A stretch of 64,000 bases of DNA, taken from Polycyclovorans sp964425915. GTDB lineage: Bacteria > Pseudomonadota > Gammaproteobacteria > Nevskiales > Nevskiaceae. Position numbers and translations under genes: made by a program. Below are positions 14,838-23,640 of this stretch, one piece after another (the stretch's first letter is position 1; each line of letters begins with the position of its first letter). The notes beneath the pieces are model-generated. The model worked only from the letters and a program-made list of their open reading frames with translations. It was not told the DNA's origin and made no database searches. The DNA lies in contig CAYROO010000004.1 of NCBI GenBank assembly GCA_964425915.1, positions 124,001 through 188,000 on the forward strand, in the 5' to 3' direction.

Positions 14838-16513
14838 CCCTGCAGATAGTCGGCTTCCAGTTCCTGCGCCACTTTCAGATGGTCGACCGTTTCCACGCCT
14901 TCCAACACCACGAAGGCACCCAGGCTGTGGCCGAGCTGCACCAGTGACCGCACCACACGGCGTTCAAAGGGGTCGGTATGGATCCGCTGGACCAGCGAGC
15001 GGTCGATCTTGAGCCCGCCCGGCTCCAATGCCATCAGGGCGCCGAGCGAGCTGAAACCGGAGCCGAAGTCGTCGATTACCAATTGCGCGCCTTCGGCTCG
15101 GATCATCCGCGCGGCACGATGCATCAGCTCCAGCTGATGGACGGCGGCTGTTTCGGTGACTTCGATGCAGAGGATGCCGCGCGGCAGTCGGTAGGCGGCG
15201 AGTAGCTGTCCCAGCTGTTCGATGAAGCGCTCGGCCTGAAGCGAACAGGCCGAAAGATTCACCGTCAGCAGGCCCGGTGGATCCGGCTGGCGGCAGCGTC
15301 GGGCCAGTTTCGGCAGGGTGTCGGCGAGGATGCGCAGATCAATGCCCGCCGCGGCATGGGCACGCTCAGCCGCGGCCATATAGGGGCCGATGGACTGCAG
15401 CTGACCGTCCGCGTCGCGCAGCCGGGTGAGTACTTCGTACCCCGCAACGCCGCCGCGGCGGGCGTGTACCAGCGGCTCCAGGACCTGGGCGAACTGCGCC
15501 TGATCAACCGCCTCGTGCAGGCGCTTGAGATGAAACGCCTGACGGGCCTCTCGCACGATGGCGCGATCGCCCGGGGTAAACACACGGACGCTGCCGCGGT
15601 CACGCTCCTTGGCGCTACGGGCAGCGGCATCGACATCGGCAAGCAGCATGTCCGGATCGCGATCCTGAGGGCGCACCATGCGCAGGCCTGCGGTGGCCAC
15701 CAGTCGCATCTCGATTTCTTCAACCACGAAGGGGTGAGCTGCGACCTCTGCCGTCATGGCCTCTGCGCGCGCCAGCAGCGCCGCTTCTGTTTCCGCATGA
15801 CAGAGCGCGACGAAGCGATCGCCGCCAAGCCGTATCAGTTCGTCCTCCCTGTGCAAGGGGCGCAGCAGCAGGTAGCTCACCTCGCGCAGGATCTTGTCAC
15901 CGGCCGGATGGCCGCCCAAGGTGATCACCTGATTGAAGCCGGACAGGTCGATCAGCACCAGCGCTGACGGTGACGAGTGGTGGATCGTCTGCGGTTCCAG
16001 GTGCTTGGCCAGCAGTGTCGTCAGATAGCGCCGGTTGTGGAGCCCGGTCACCCAGTCGCGGTTGGCCATGTCCTCAAGCCGGGCGAAGGCCTCGACGTCG
16101 GCGCTGCGGTTGACAATCTGCGCGATCAGCATCTCGGCCTCACCGGCCGCATTCACCACAGCGCTGCCGAATACCTCGATTGGCAGCAGTTGTCCGTCGG
16201 CGGTCCGGCATCGTTGCCGGACCTGGTAACCGACCTGCGGGTTGTCCAGCAGTCCTCGAACCAGGCCCTCGGTTATCGCAAGATCTTCTTCAGGTGTGAG
16301 CTCCTGGTAACCCAGGGTCTGCAGTGTCTCCGCAGTCCAGCCGGTCATGGCACAAAACGCCGCGTTCGCGTGCAGGAAGCGTCCCTCGAGGTCGGAGAAC
16401 ACGATCCCCAGTGGTGAGCCTTCGAACAGGCGATCAAGGCGTTGTTGAAGCGCATCGGGTGCCTCGCCCAGCGCTGGGGCGTCAGGCCGCTCGGGGGATT
16501 GGGGTGAAGGCAT
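14792..16513 (-). CDS. PAS-GGDEF-EAL protein, probable c-di-GMP phosphodiesterase
   Basis: 573 residues. A PAS domain (about 28-145; SPLGIVFSDLEGRFLHANAA) is followed by a GGDEF domain (about 155-310) whose signature reads RLGGDRF, so the catalytic Glu is replaced by Arg and cyclase activity is unlikely. The C-terminal EAL domain (about 320-570) keeps the residues needed for c-di-GMP hydrolysis: GYEVLTRLR, NLSACS, IEVTE, IDDFGSGFSSLG, KIDRSLV, EGVET and QGYAFGKALP. No membrane segment is seen, so it is cytoplasmic. Most likely a phosphodiesterase with a regulatory, GTP-binding-like GGDEF. Signal sensed by PAS unknown. Confidence 0.9.
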   Translation of the reverse strand: MPSPQSPERPDAPALGEAPDALQQRLDRLFEGSPLGIVFSDLEGRFLHANAAFCAMTGWTAETLQTLGYQELTPEEDLAITEGLVRGLLDNPQVGYQVRQRCRTADGQLLPIEVFGSAVVNAAGEAEMLIAQIVNRSADVEAFARLEDMANRDWVTGLHNRRYLTTLLAKHLEPQTIHHSSPSALVLIDLSGFNQVITLGGHPAGDKILREVSYLLLRPLHREDELIRLGGDRFVALCHAETEAALLARAEAMTAEVAAHPFVVEEIEMRLVATAGLRMVRPQDRDPDMLLADVDAAARSAKERDRGSVRVFTPGDRAIVREARQAFHLKRLHEAVDQAQFAQVLEPLVHARRGGVAGYEVLTRLRDADGQLQSIGPYMAAAERAHAAAGIDLRILADTLPKLARRCRQPDPPGLLTVNLSACSLQAERFIEQLGQLLAAYRLPRGILCIEVTETAAVHQLELMHRAARMIRAEGAQLVIDDFGSGFSSLGALMALEPGGLKIDRSLVQRIHTDPFERRVVRSLVQLGHSLGAFVVLEGVETVDHLKVAQELEADYLQGYAFGKALPLDALLS

Positions 16514-16525
16514 TGGCGAGCGGAC

Positions 16526-18520
16526 TCAGGGCGACGACGATTCTAGAAACCGCTTTTTACAGTGCGTCACGGCCGCTCGCAATTGGACTTCGGGAGGGGG
16601 GCAACCGGGATCGTCCAAGTAACGTAATTCGCAGTACAGGCGGCCGCAGGTCTGAAGCGCTTCCGCGTGCTGCGGCCATCGCCGTGCCGCCCGGTTGATC
16701 AGGTCCAGGGGGCCCTCGCTGTCGCTCGACGGCAGTCCGGCGGCCAGAAGTATCCCGCGCAACCGTTGCCATTCTCGTACCGCCGGTTCCCGCGGAGGCC
16801 GAGGCTGCCGGCTGCGCAGCAGGTGGACACTGAGTGCGGCCAGGATCACGGCAACGCCGGCGGTCAGCCACAGTACCATCGCCCCCCAGTCGCGGATGCC
16901 GAGCCGCTGCAGTACGTCCCGCTGTACCTCCGGCCCGTAGGCGAGCACCCAGCGGTTCCACTGTGCATTGAACCAGTCCCAGCGCGCCACCGCGGCGCTC
17001 CAGAGGCGCTCACCGCCCTGCCACAAAGGGCGTTCCGCTGGGGCGCCCGCCATCACATCGTCAAAGCTGCGCTCGATGCGGTCGGGTGACACGGCGGCGG
17101 TGGGGTCGACCCGGATCCAGCCCCGCTGCGGCAGCCACACTTCGGCCCAGGCGTGCGCATCGGACTGTCGCACTACCCAGTAGTCGCCCACGGCATTGGG
17201 CTCGCCGCCCTGATAGCCCACGACCACCCGCGCCGGAATGCCGGCCAGGCGCATCATCACCACGAAGCTGCTGGCGTAGTGCTCGCAGAAGCCGGCTCGG
17301 CTGTCGAACAGGAACTCGTCGATGGGCTGGTTGCCCAGCAGCGGTGGCCGCAGGGTGTAGCGAAACGGCTGCGACCGAAAGTGATCCAGGGCGTGGTCGA
17401 TCAGCGCCGAGCCCGCCAATCCGCGGTCCTGCCACTGACGGATCAGCGCGCGGGTGCGGGGGGCGCTGTCGTCTGGCAGTCGCAGGTTGGTGATTTCGGC
17501 CCAGCGGCTCAGCGGCGAAGGATCCAGCTGGTAGTCGGGGCGCGCGACCGCGCGGTACAGCCTGCGCTCGATGACCCGCTTTCGGGCGATGAGCTGAGCA
17601 TCGCTATTGATCCGACTCTCCGGTGGCAGCGCGGCGGGATCGGTCATCTCCAGGCCGAACAGCCAATGAGTGCGAGTCGGCTCCAGCACCATCTCGTACG
17701 GGAGTGCGCGACCGCCAGGACGGATATCTGCGGCGGGCAAATCGCTGCGTCGGAAGCCGGTCTCCCATTTGCGACCATCGAAGAAATCGAATACGGGCCC
17801 GCGCCAGTAGAGATCCCGTTGCGCCGGCGGCTCGCCCTCGAACTGGACCCGAAAGGCGACCGCCTCCGACAGGATGAGGTTGGCGATATCGCCCGGCGAC
17901 ATGCTGTCGGGAATCCCGGTGCGACTGGCGCCGGCATCCGCCGGAAGGCCCCACAAAGGCCCGGGGATGCGGGGAAACAACAGGAAGATCAGCACCATCA
18001 GCGGTAGCGCCTGGCCGGTCAGGCGCAGGCTCATGCGCAGGGTCTGCCTGAACGGCAACAGCTGATGGCGGTGCTGGATCTCGATCAGCAACGCGGTGAT
18101 CAGCACCGCACTGCCCAGCATCCAAGCCAGAGTCCACAACTCCTGCGAGAACAGGAAGTGCGTCAGCAGCAGGAAGTACAGCAGGATGACCACCACCAGT
18201 ACGTCACGCCGGCTGCGCATCTCCAGTAGCTTGAGACCGGTCATCAGCACCAACAGGGCCGTGCCGGAGTGCTGGCCATTGATGCGCCCGAAGCTGAGGT
18301 AAATGGCGCCGAAGGCACTGAAGGTCAGGACCGCCCGCAGCAGGGTGGGGGGCAGCGGCCAGCCCCGCTGAAGGGCGCCAAAGCGCCATAACAGGCAGCC
18401 GAGGATGAGGGCGCTTTCCCAGACCGGCAGGCGCAGCGCATGCGGCGCCAGCACCCACAGCAAAACCCCCAACATGCGCAGCAGGGTGGGCCGCGGCAGC
18501 ACGTCGTCAACCGGCTTCAT
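16526..18520 (-). CDS. tgpA: TgpA-like membrane transglutaminase
   Basis: 664 residues. I placed the start at 18520, where ATG overlaps the stop of the DUF58 gene by 4 nt. Six N-terminal membrane segments (about 15-200, DUF3488) precede a large soluble periplasmic domain with a papain-like transglutaminase core: Cys412 (RAGFCEHYAS), His456 (SDAHAWAEVW) and Asp472 (WIRVDPTAAV) form the triad. A further membrane helix near residue 565 is followed by a cytoplasmic tail (DUF4129-like). TgpA is essential in Pseudomonas aeruginosa, but its substrate is not established. It forms an operon with the DUF58 protein and MoxR ATPase. Confidence 0.9.
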   Translation of the reverse strand: MKPVDDVLPRPTLLRMLGVLLWVLAPHALRLPVWESALILGCLLWRFGALQRGWPLPPTLLRAVLTFSAFGAIYLSFGRINGQHSGTALLVLMTGLKLLEMRSRRDVLVVVILLYFLLLTHFLFSQELWTLAWMLGSAVLITALLIEIQHRHQLLPFRQTLRMSLRLTGQALPLMVLIFLLFPRIPGPLWGLPADAGASRTGIPDSMSPGDIANLILSEAVAFRVQFEGEPPAQRDLYWRGPVFDFFDGRKWETGFRRSDLPAADIRPGGRALPYEMVLEPTRTHWLFGLEMTDPAALPPESRINSDAQLIARKRVIERRLYRAVARPDYQLDPSPLSRWAEITNLRLPDDSAPRTRALIRQWQDRGLAGSALIDHALDHFRSQPFRYTLRPPLLGNQPIDEFLFDSRAGFCEHYASSFVVMMRLAGIPARVVVGYQGGEPNAVGDYWVVRQSDAHAWAEVWLPQRGWIRVDPTAAVSPDRIERSFDDVMAGAPAERPLWQGGERLWSAAVARWDWFNAQWNRWVLAYGPEVQRDVLQRLGIRDWGAMVLWLTAGVAVILAALSVHLLRSRQPRPPREPAVREWQRLRGILLAAGLPSSDSEGPLDLINRAARRWPQHAEALQTCGRLYCELRYLDDPGCPPPEVQLRAAVTHCKKRFLESSSP

Positions 18521-19503
18521 TGCGCACCCAGCCCATACAGGGCGAGTGCCTGCAGGCAGCGGTGCCTGTGGGCCTCCCCCTGGTCCATGGGCAGCGTCAC
18601 GCCTGGGAGGTTGAGGCCATAGCGACTGCCCAGTGCGTCCAGGTCCAGGACCCAGCGTGCCAGCTGCGACAGACGCTGCTCCAGATCGGCCCCGGGGGCA
18701 TCGTCGAGGTGCAGCTGGCACTCGGGGGCGCGCGGGTCCTCGAACTGCTTGACCATGGGTTGCGGCAGTTTCGGCAGGCTCTTCCAGTGAATCGTGTTGA
18801 GCGCGTCGCCCCGCTGGTAGCTGCGCAGGCCGGCAAACTGATCCCGGCCGCGTCGACCGTCGCCAGACTGACCACTGCCTGCAGGCGCTCGGAACGGCGG
18901 TGGCAGGCCGGCCGGTGCCGGGGCCGGATAAACCAGCACCCGTTGCGCCAGTGACAGATAGGTCCAGGCGCGGAACATGCCGAGCGGAAACCGGCTGGCG
19001 ACACTGAATGCCGGCGCTGCCAGCCAGCCGCGGCGAAGCGCTGGAAGCTGCAGTGTGAGCGTGGCGTTGGCGTCGAGTCCGACATCAACAGGGTTGCCGT
19101 GAGGCTGACGTGGCCAACCGGCTTCGATGCCGTAATGGGGCGCGCGTCCGGGGGCGCGCAGCACGAGTTCGAAGCGCGCCGTTTCGCCGGCGAACACCGG
19201 CGCGGCGTGACCCCCGCGAACCTCGACACCGGCGAGATTGGCATGGGTGTGATGCATGGCAACCAGGCCCAGCGCGCCCATCAGGAAGGTGAGCGCAAAG
19301 CCCATGCTGTTGGTGTAGTTCATCGACCCCAACAGCATCACGAAGCTGAGTCCGCCGAAGGCGTAGCCAAAGCCCGTGGGCAGTATGTAGACCCGCTGCC
19401 GTGTCACCGTCACTGGGCCCGCCTGGCGCCGAACGCGGCGGAGTACCCAGGCGTCAATACGTGCCTGCAATGCCCGCAACGGCCGGGGCCGACGCAGCCC
19501 CAT
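18517..19503 (-). CDS. DUF58 domain-containing membrane protein
   Basis: 328 residues. The ATG at 19503 overlaps the moxR stop (TGATG). Two hydrophobic helices at about residues 35-80 (YILPTGFGYAFGGLSFVMLL, then ALTFLMGALGLVAM) precede a soluble part with the conserved DUF58 block FAGLRSYQRGDALNTIHWKS. DUF58 proteins have a von Willebrand-like fold and always seem to partner MoxR ATPases, which may remodel them. Its exact job in this organism is unknown. Confidence 0.87.
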   Translation of the reverse strand: MGLRRPRPLRALQARIDAWVLRRVRRQAGPVTVTRQRVYILPTGFGYAFGGLSFVMLLGSMNYTNSMGFALTFLMGALGLVAMHHTHANLAGVEVRGGHAAPVFAGETARFELVLRAPGRAPHYGIEAGWPRQPHGNPVDVGLDANATLTLQLPALRRGWLAAPAFSVASRFPLGMFRAWTYLSLAQRVLVYPAPAPAGLPPPFRAPAGSGQSGDGRRGRDQFAGLRSYQRGDALNTIHWKSLPKLPQPMVKQFEDPRAPECQLHLDDAPGADLEQRLSQLARWVLDLDALGSRYGLNLPGVTLPMDQGEAHRHRCLQALALYGLGAQ

Positions 19504-20414
19504 CAGGGCACGGCCACAGCCTGCAGCAGGTCGGCAGCCGTGGGCGCTGCAGTGCCGGTGTCCGCGGTCGGCATCAGCCGATGCGACACCACCGACGAGA
19601 ACACCGCCTGCACGTCCTCCGGCAACACGCCGCTGCGGCCTTCCAGATAGGCCCAAGCCTGTGCCGCACGCTTCAGTCCCAGCCCGGCTCGTGGCGAAAG
19701 GCCTTGGCGGAGTCCGGGATGCTCGCGGGTATGCCGCACCAAGGCCAGTACGTAGTCGATCAGCGCCGGCCGGGTCTGGACGGCGGCCACTTCGGCCTGC
19801 AAAGCCTGCATCTGCTGTGGCGACAGGATCGCCGGCAGACTGCCGAGCAGGTCACGGCGGTCGCGCTCGGTGAGCAGGGCGCGTTCGGCCGCTTCCGGCG
19901 GGTAGCCCATCGACAGTCGCATCAGGAAACGGTCGAGCTGACTTTCGGGTAGCGGGAACACGCCGATCTGGGTGTTGGGGTTCTGGGTGGCGATGACGAA
20001 GAAGGGGTCGGGCAGGGGGCGCGTCTGGCCCTCCGCCGTGACCTGACGCTCTTCCATGGCTTCCAGCAGGGCCGACTGGGTTTTGGGACTGGCGCGATTG
20101 ACCTCGTCCGCCAGAATCATCTGCGCAAAGATGGGGCCGGCGTGAAAACGAAAGCCGCCGGTCGCGCTTTCGTACACGGACACGCCGATGATGTCCGCCG
20201 GTAGCAGGTCTGCGGTGAACTGGATGCGCTGAAAGTCGAGGCCAAGTACGCGTGCCAGACTCAGCGCGAGGGTGGTTTTGCCAACGCCAGGTACGTCTTC
20301 GATCAGCAGGTGGCCGCGCGCCAGCAGGCCGCTCAGTGCAAGGCGAAGCACCTGGGACTTCCCCAGCACGATGTCATTGAGGCGGGCAAGCGCCTCATTC
20401 AATGGGCGATTCAT
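19503..20414 (-). CDS. MoxR-type AAA+ ATPase
   Basis: 303 residues. Walker A is LIEDVPGVGKTTLALSLAR (about 35-53), Walker B is ILADEVNRASPKTQSALLEA (about 99-118), sensor 1 is VIATQNP, with the C-terminal lid AAA_lid domain (about 210-300; SPRAGLGLKRAAQAWAYLEG, then VLPEDVQAVFSSVVSHRL). MoxR ATPases act as chaperones for vWA-type partners. First gene of the MoxR-DUF58-TgpA unit. No strong Shine-Dalgarno. Confidence 0.92.
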   Translation of the reverse strand: MNRPLNEALARLNDIVLGKSQVLRLALSGLLARGHLLIEDVPGVGKTTLALSLARVLGLDFQRIQFTADLLPADIIGVSVYESATGGFRFHAGPIFAQMILADEVNRASPKTQSALLEAMEERQVTAEGQTRPLPDPFFVIATQNPNTQIGVFPLPESQLDRFLMRLSMGYPPEAAERALLTERDRRDLLGSLPAILSPQQMQALQAEVAAVQTRPALIDYVLALVRHTREHPGLRQGLSPRAGLGLKRAAQAWAYLEGRSGVLPEDVQAVFSSVVSHRLMPTADTGTAAPTAADLLQAVAVP

Positions 20415-20450
20415 CTGGGAAGGTATTGAAAAGGGAGTCTGAGTCTACGC

Positions 20451-20505
20451 AAAGGCCATGCCCTCGGGGGTGCGAAAGGTCGCTTTTCCGGGACAGCAGG
20501 CCTTT
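20451..20505. repeat. inverted repeat in the moxR/patatin divergent region
   Basis: AAAGGCC (20451-20457) and GGCCTTT (20499-20505) are perfect inverted arms 41 bp apart in the 161-bp region between the divergent moxR and patatin genes. Too widely spaced for a simple dimer site; it could be a looped or two-dimer operator. I see no convincing promoter boxes for either gene here. Confidence 0.25.
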
Positions 20506-20575
20506 CACGGCATTGCCCCTCCCATCGGCATGCGTCACCATACCGCTATTCAATGGCAATGACGGAGGGGTGCTC

Positions 20576-22072
20576 ATGGATCGTTCCCTGCGCGACCTGC
20601 ACCGGGAGCTCGACGCTGCCCAGGACTACACCACCTGGCGCGAAGTGGCCAGCGCCCTCGATCATCGTGAAGGCCGCGATGAGTGGAAGGAAGACGACAC
20701 CTCGGACGATTTCGACTGGCGCCTGATCCGCTCGCGGCTGCGGCAGGTACGCCAGATGCGCGCGGACCGGCAGTGGGCCAAGTTGCGACACCATCTTCGG
20801 CAGGGGCTGCACTGGAACCTCGGCAACCTGGGCAATCCACTGCTGTACGGCCGGGCGCGGGTGGGCACCAAGGGCTTGGTGCATGACTACGTCCAGGAGA
20901 TCTCTGAGGCCCTGCTCGAAGTGGCGAGCCTCGATCTGCCGGATTTCAGCCATGCCGACAAGCTGAAGTTCTTCGGCGAGCTCGAACAGTCTTTCGGACG
21001 CTCGGCGCTGATGCTGTCGGGCGGGGCCACCCTCGGACTGTTCCACGTGGGGGTGGTGAAGGCGCTGTATCTGGAAGGCTTGCTCCCCAGTGTGCTTTCG
21101 GGTTCCAGCGCCGGCTCGATTGTTGCCGCCACGGTTGCTGCACACGGGCCGGACGAAGCTGAGAAGCTGCTCAATCCAGAGAACGTCTACCACCGCTTCT
21201 GGCGGGTGCTGCCCTGGCGCATGTGGCTGCGCCGTGGCGCCATCATGGACCAGTCCCAGTTGCGTCGGGCGTTGGAGAAGAACATCCCCGATCTGACCTT
21301 CGGCGAGGCCCATCGGCGTTCCGGTCGTATCGTCAACATCACGGTTTCGCCGGCCGGGCTGAACCAGCCGCCGCGACTGCTCAACTATCTCACCTTCCCG
21401 TATCTGTACCTCCATGAGGCCATCCTGGCCTCATGTGCTGTGCCGGTTCTGTTCCCGCCCGTCATGCTGATGACCCAGGACGAGCACGGCAGTCGGGTGC
21501 CCTACATGCCGCTGCTGCGGTGGAACGACGGCAGTCTCAAGTCTGATCTGCCGACCCTGCGTTTGCGGCGCTTGCACAACGTCAATCATTTCATCGTCAG
21601 TCAGACCAACCCCCACGTGCTGCCCTTCATCAGCAAGCGGGAGCCCGGGAGCGACGGACTGGCCAACTCGGCACGCGATTTCGCCCGCTCCAGTGCCCGC
21701 GGTAGCGTCAAGAGTGTGGTGGATCTGGCGCGCAAGGCGATGCCCAGTGCCGGACGCATGCGCAAGTCGCTGGATATCGCCTCCAGCGTGCTCGACCAGG
21801 ACTACCGCGGCAACATCAATATCTTCCCCGAGGTCAGTCTCTGGCGATATGCCAATGTGACGTCCAACCCAAGTCTTGAGTCGATCGAGCGCTTCGTGCG
21901 TGAGGGCGAACGTGCCACTTGGCCGCGTATCGAGATGATCCGTAACCAGACCCTGATCAGTCAGACGCTGGCGGCCTGTCTGGCGGCCTTGGAAGGCCGC
22001 ACCCTACCGGCAACGCCGTCGCATCCCGAGGCCCCGCGCAAGGCCGAATTGCGAGTGGTGCGGTCGCGCTGA
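20576..22072 (+). CDS. patatin-like phospholipase with DUF3336 domain
   Basis: 498 residues. The ATG at 20576 follows GGAGGGG. The N-terminal DUF3336 region (about 1-145) is rich in charged helices; the patatin domain then shows the oxyanion motif SGGATLGLFHVG, the nucleophile motif GSSAG (Ser178) and the dyad Asp in WNDGSLKSDLP. This is the acyl-hydrolase class related to yeast Tgl3-5 triacylglycerol lipases and bacterial patatin lipases. It probably acts on membrane phospholipids or storage lipids in the cytoplasm. No signal peptide. Confidence 0.9.
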   Translation: MDRSLRDLHRELDAAQDYTTWREVASALDHREGRDEWKEDDTSDDFDWRLIRSRLRQVRQMRADRQWAKLRHHLRQGLHWNLGNLGNPLLYGRARVGTKGLVHDYVQEISEALLEVASLDLPDFSHADKLKFFGELEQSFGRSALMLSGGATLGLFHVGVVKALYLEGLLPSVLSGSSAGSIVAATVAAHGPDEAEKLLNPENVYHRFWRVLPWRMWLRRGAIMDQSQLRRALEKNIPDLTFGEAHRRSGRIVNITVSPAGLNQPPRLLNYLTFPYLYLHEAILASCAVPVLFPPVMLMTQDEHGSRVPYMPLLRWNDGSLKSDLPTLRLRRLHNVNHFIVSQTNPHVLPFISKREPGSDGLANSARDFARSSARGSVKSVVDLARKAMPSAGRMRKSLDIASSVLDQDYRGNINIFPEVSLWRYANVTSNPSLESIERFVREGERATWPRIEMIRNQTLISQTLAACLAALEGRTLPATPSHPEAPRKAELRVVRSR

Positions 22073-22094
22073 GCCCGACTGCGCCGGCTGTCCC

Positions 22095-22751
22095 TCAACT
22101 GTTGGGGTTGACCAGGCCCATGCGCGCCGCCTGCAGGGTAGCCTCTGCACGACTGGTGACGTTGAGCTTTCGGTACACCGTCTTGATGAACCCGGCGGCG
22201 GTGTTGCGTGTCACGCCCAATTGCGCTGCCACTTCAGGCAGGCGAAACCCCTTGGCGATCAAGGTGAGCGTTTCGCGCTCGCGCGGCGATAGCTTGGCGC
22301 CGGCCTCATCACTACCGCCCTCCTCGCCGAACACCCGCAGGAGGCGCTGGGCAATGGCGGGCGATAACGGCGGTTCACCGGCGGCGATACCGCGCAGGGC
22401 CTTGAGCACTCGTTCGCGCGGCTGATCCTTTAGCAAATACCCCGACGCGCCGGCCCGCAGTGCCGGAAACAGGTGACGGTCATCGGCATAGATGGTGGTC
22501 ACCACGCAGTGGCAGGCCGGATGAAGCTGGTGAAGTTCGCGGATCAAATCGACGCCTGAGCCGTCCGGCAGGCCGAGGTCGATCAGTGCGATGTCCGGTA
22601 GTTGGCGTTCGAGTTGACGGCGGGCCTCGGCCAGCGAACCACTGAGGGCGACCTCGATGTCGTCGAAGGCTTCGGCCAGCATCATGCCCAGCCACTGGGC
22701 CGGGGCCGGCAGATCCTCAACGATCAGACCATGGCGCATGCGCGGCTCCAA
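22095..22751 (-). CDS. LuxR/NarL-type response regulator
   Basis: 218 residues (214 if it starts at the ATG at 22739). Receiver domain about 6-120: acidic pair in IVEDLP, phospho-acceptor Asp in IALIDLGLPDGSG, Thr in VVTTIYADD and Lys in GYLLKD are all present. The C-terminal LuxR helix-turn-helix (about 150-215; LSPRERETLTLIAKGFRLPE, then VTRNTAAGFIKTVYRKL) binds DNA. Its start overlaps the end of the histidine kinase gene, its evident partner. Targets unknown. Confidence 0.92.
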   Translation of the reverse strand: MEPRMRHGLIVEDLPAPAQWLGMMLAEAFDDIEVALSGSLAEARRQLERQLPDIALIDLGLPDGSGVDLIRELHQLHPACHCVVTTIYADDRHLFPALRAGASGYLLKDQPRERVLKALRGIAAGEPPLSPAIAQRLLRVFGEEGGSDEAGAKLSPRERETLTLIAKGFRLPEVAAQLGVTRNTAAGFIKTVYRKLNVTSRAEATLQAARMGLVNPNS

Positions 22752-23349
22752 AGGCGTGCTTGAGGGCGAAACGTAAGGTCATGGCGTGATGGTCGTCGGT
22801 CTCATCGTAGCTGAGCTCGGCCTGCAGATCCTGAGCCCGTAGTGCCTGGTTGCGCAGACCGCGCGCGGCGCGCCAGCCGGACATCGCGCTGTCATGACCG
22901 TCATGCTCAATGCGCAGGGACAGCAGGGGTTGCCGCAACCGGAGTGTGACACGGAGTACCGTGGGCCGTGCGTGCCGCAGTGCGTTGTCAGCGAACTCCA
23001 TCAGTATCCGCCGCGGGTTGGCCCGCTCCAGGGTGGTCAGCCACAGTGCCGGAAGTCTGTCCGGGGCGACGAAATCAAGGCCGACGGTACTGTCCTGCAG
23101 GCGCTCGTCCAGGGCCGCCCGCCATTCGTTGATGCTTTCCTCCAGGGTGTAGCTGCGGGTGTCGAGGGTGTCCAGCAAGGCGCGCACGTCATCGAGCATG
23201 TGCCGCGACGAGCGCGCGCTGCGGTCATCTGCGGCACCGTGCAGCTGGTTGAGCAGGCGCGCGCCCAGATCTTCGTGCAGATCACGGGCAATCCGGGCGC
23301 GCAGCTGGTCGGAGGTTTCAGCCCACTCGGGGCGGGGGAGGCTAGGCAT
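22717..23349 (-). CDS. minimal cytoplasmic histidine kinase, HisKA_3 type
   Basis: Only 210 residues, with no sensor or membrane domain. The phospho-acceptor box RIARDLHEDLGARLLNQLHG (about 19-38) is of the NarX/DesK type. The ATP domain has an N-box (RILMEFADNALRHARPT) and a G1-like EHDGHDS, but the usual GTxV (G2) element is replaced by DDHHAMTLRF, so ATP binding may be weak. It overlaps the response regulator gene and forms a two-gene operon. It may receive its signal from another protein, or act mainly as a phosphatase. Confidence 0.8.
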   Translation of the reverse strand: MPSLPRPEWAETSDQLRARIARDLHEDLGARLLNQLHGAADDRSARSSRHMLDDVRALLDTLDTRSYTLEESINEWRAALDERLQDSTVGLDFVAPDRLPALWLTTLERANPRRILMEFADNALRHARPTVLRVTLRLRQPLLSLRIEHDGHDSAMSGWRAARGLRNQALRAQDLQAELSYDETDDHHAMTLRFALKHAFGAAHAPWSDR

Positions 23350-23457
23350 GGTGGTGAGGCTGCCGCGCCGGCTTTGGCAGGGTCAACGCTTCACCCCCAT
23401 CTAAGGGGTACGGGCACACGCCGCGCGGTCTGCGGTCGGCGTCCGGGTCGGCGCAAA

Positions 23458-23466
23458 TGCTAAACT
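23458..23466 (+). promoter_or_regulatory. extended -10 promoter of tRNA-Ser
   Basis: TGC-TAAACT (23458-23466) is a TGn extended -10 followed by a GC-rich stretch and ends 10 bp before the mature tRNA 5' end. No good -35 is visible at the right distance, which an extended -10 can tolerate. Confidence 0.5.
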
Positions 23467-23476
23467 CCCAGGGATC

Positions 23477-23564
<88 letters not shown>

Positions 23565-23572
23565 AGCTTGTT

Positions 23573-23607
23573 GTCCTCCGTCCCGGATCCTGTCCGGACC
23601 GGAGGAC
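23573..23607 (+). terminator. hairpin after tRNA-Ser
   Basis: GTCCTCCG (23573-23580) pairs perfectly with CGGAGGAC (23600-23607) around a 19-nt loop. It follows the tRNA by 8 nt and is followed by a pyrimidine-rich but not T-only stretch. It may end the tRNA transcript or act as a processing signal before the aldolase gene. Confidence 0.4.
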
Positions 23608-23640
23608 GCCTCTTCCATTCAGATTCGGAGCCCTGTCCTG

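Noticed and set aside
22079..22110. Small hairpin between the patatin and response regulator genes
   Set aside because: Stem too short and mostly within the end of the response regulator gene.
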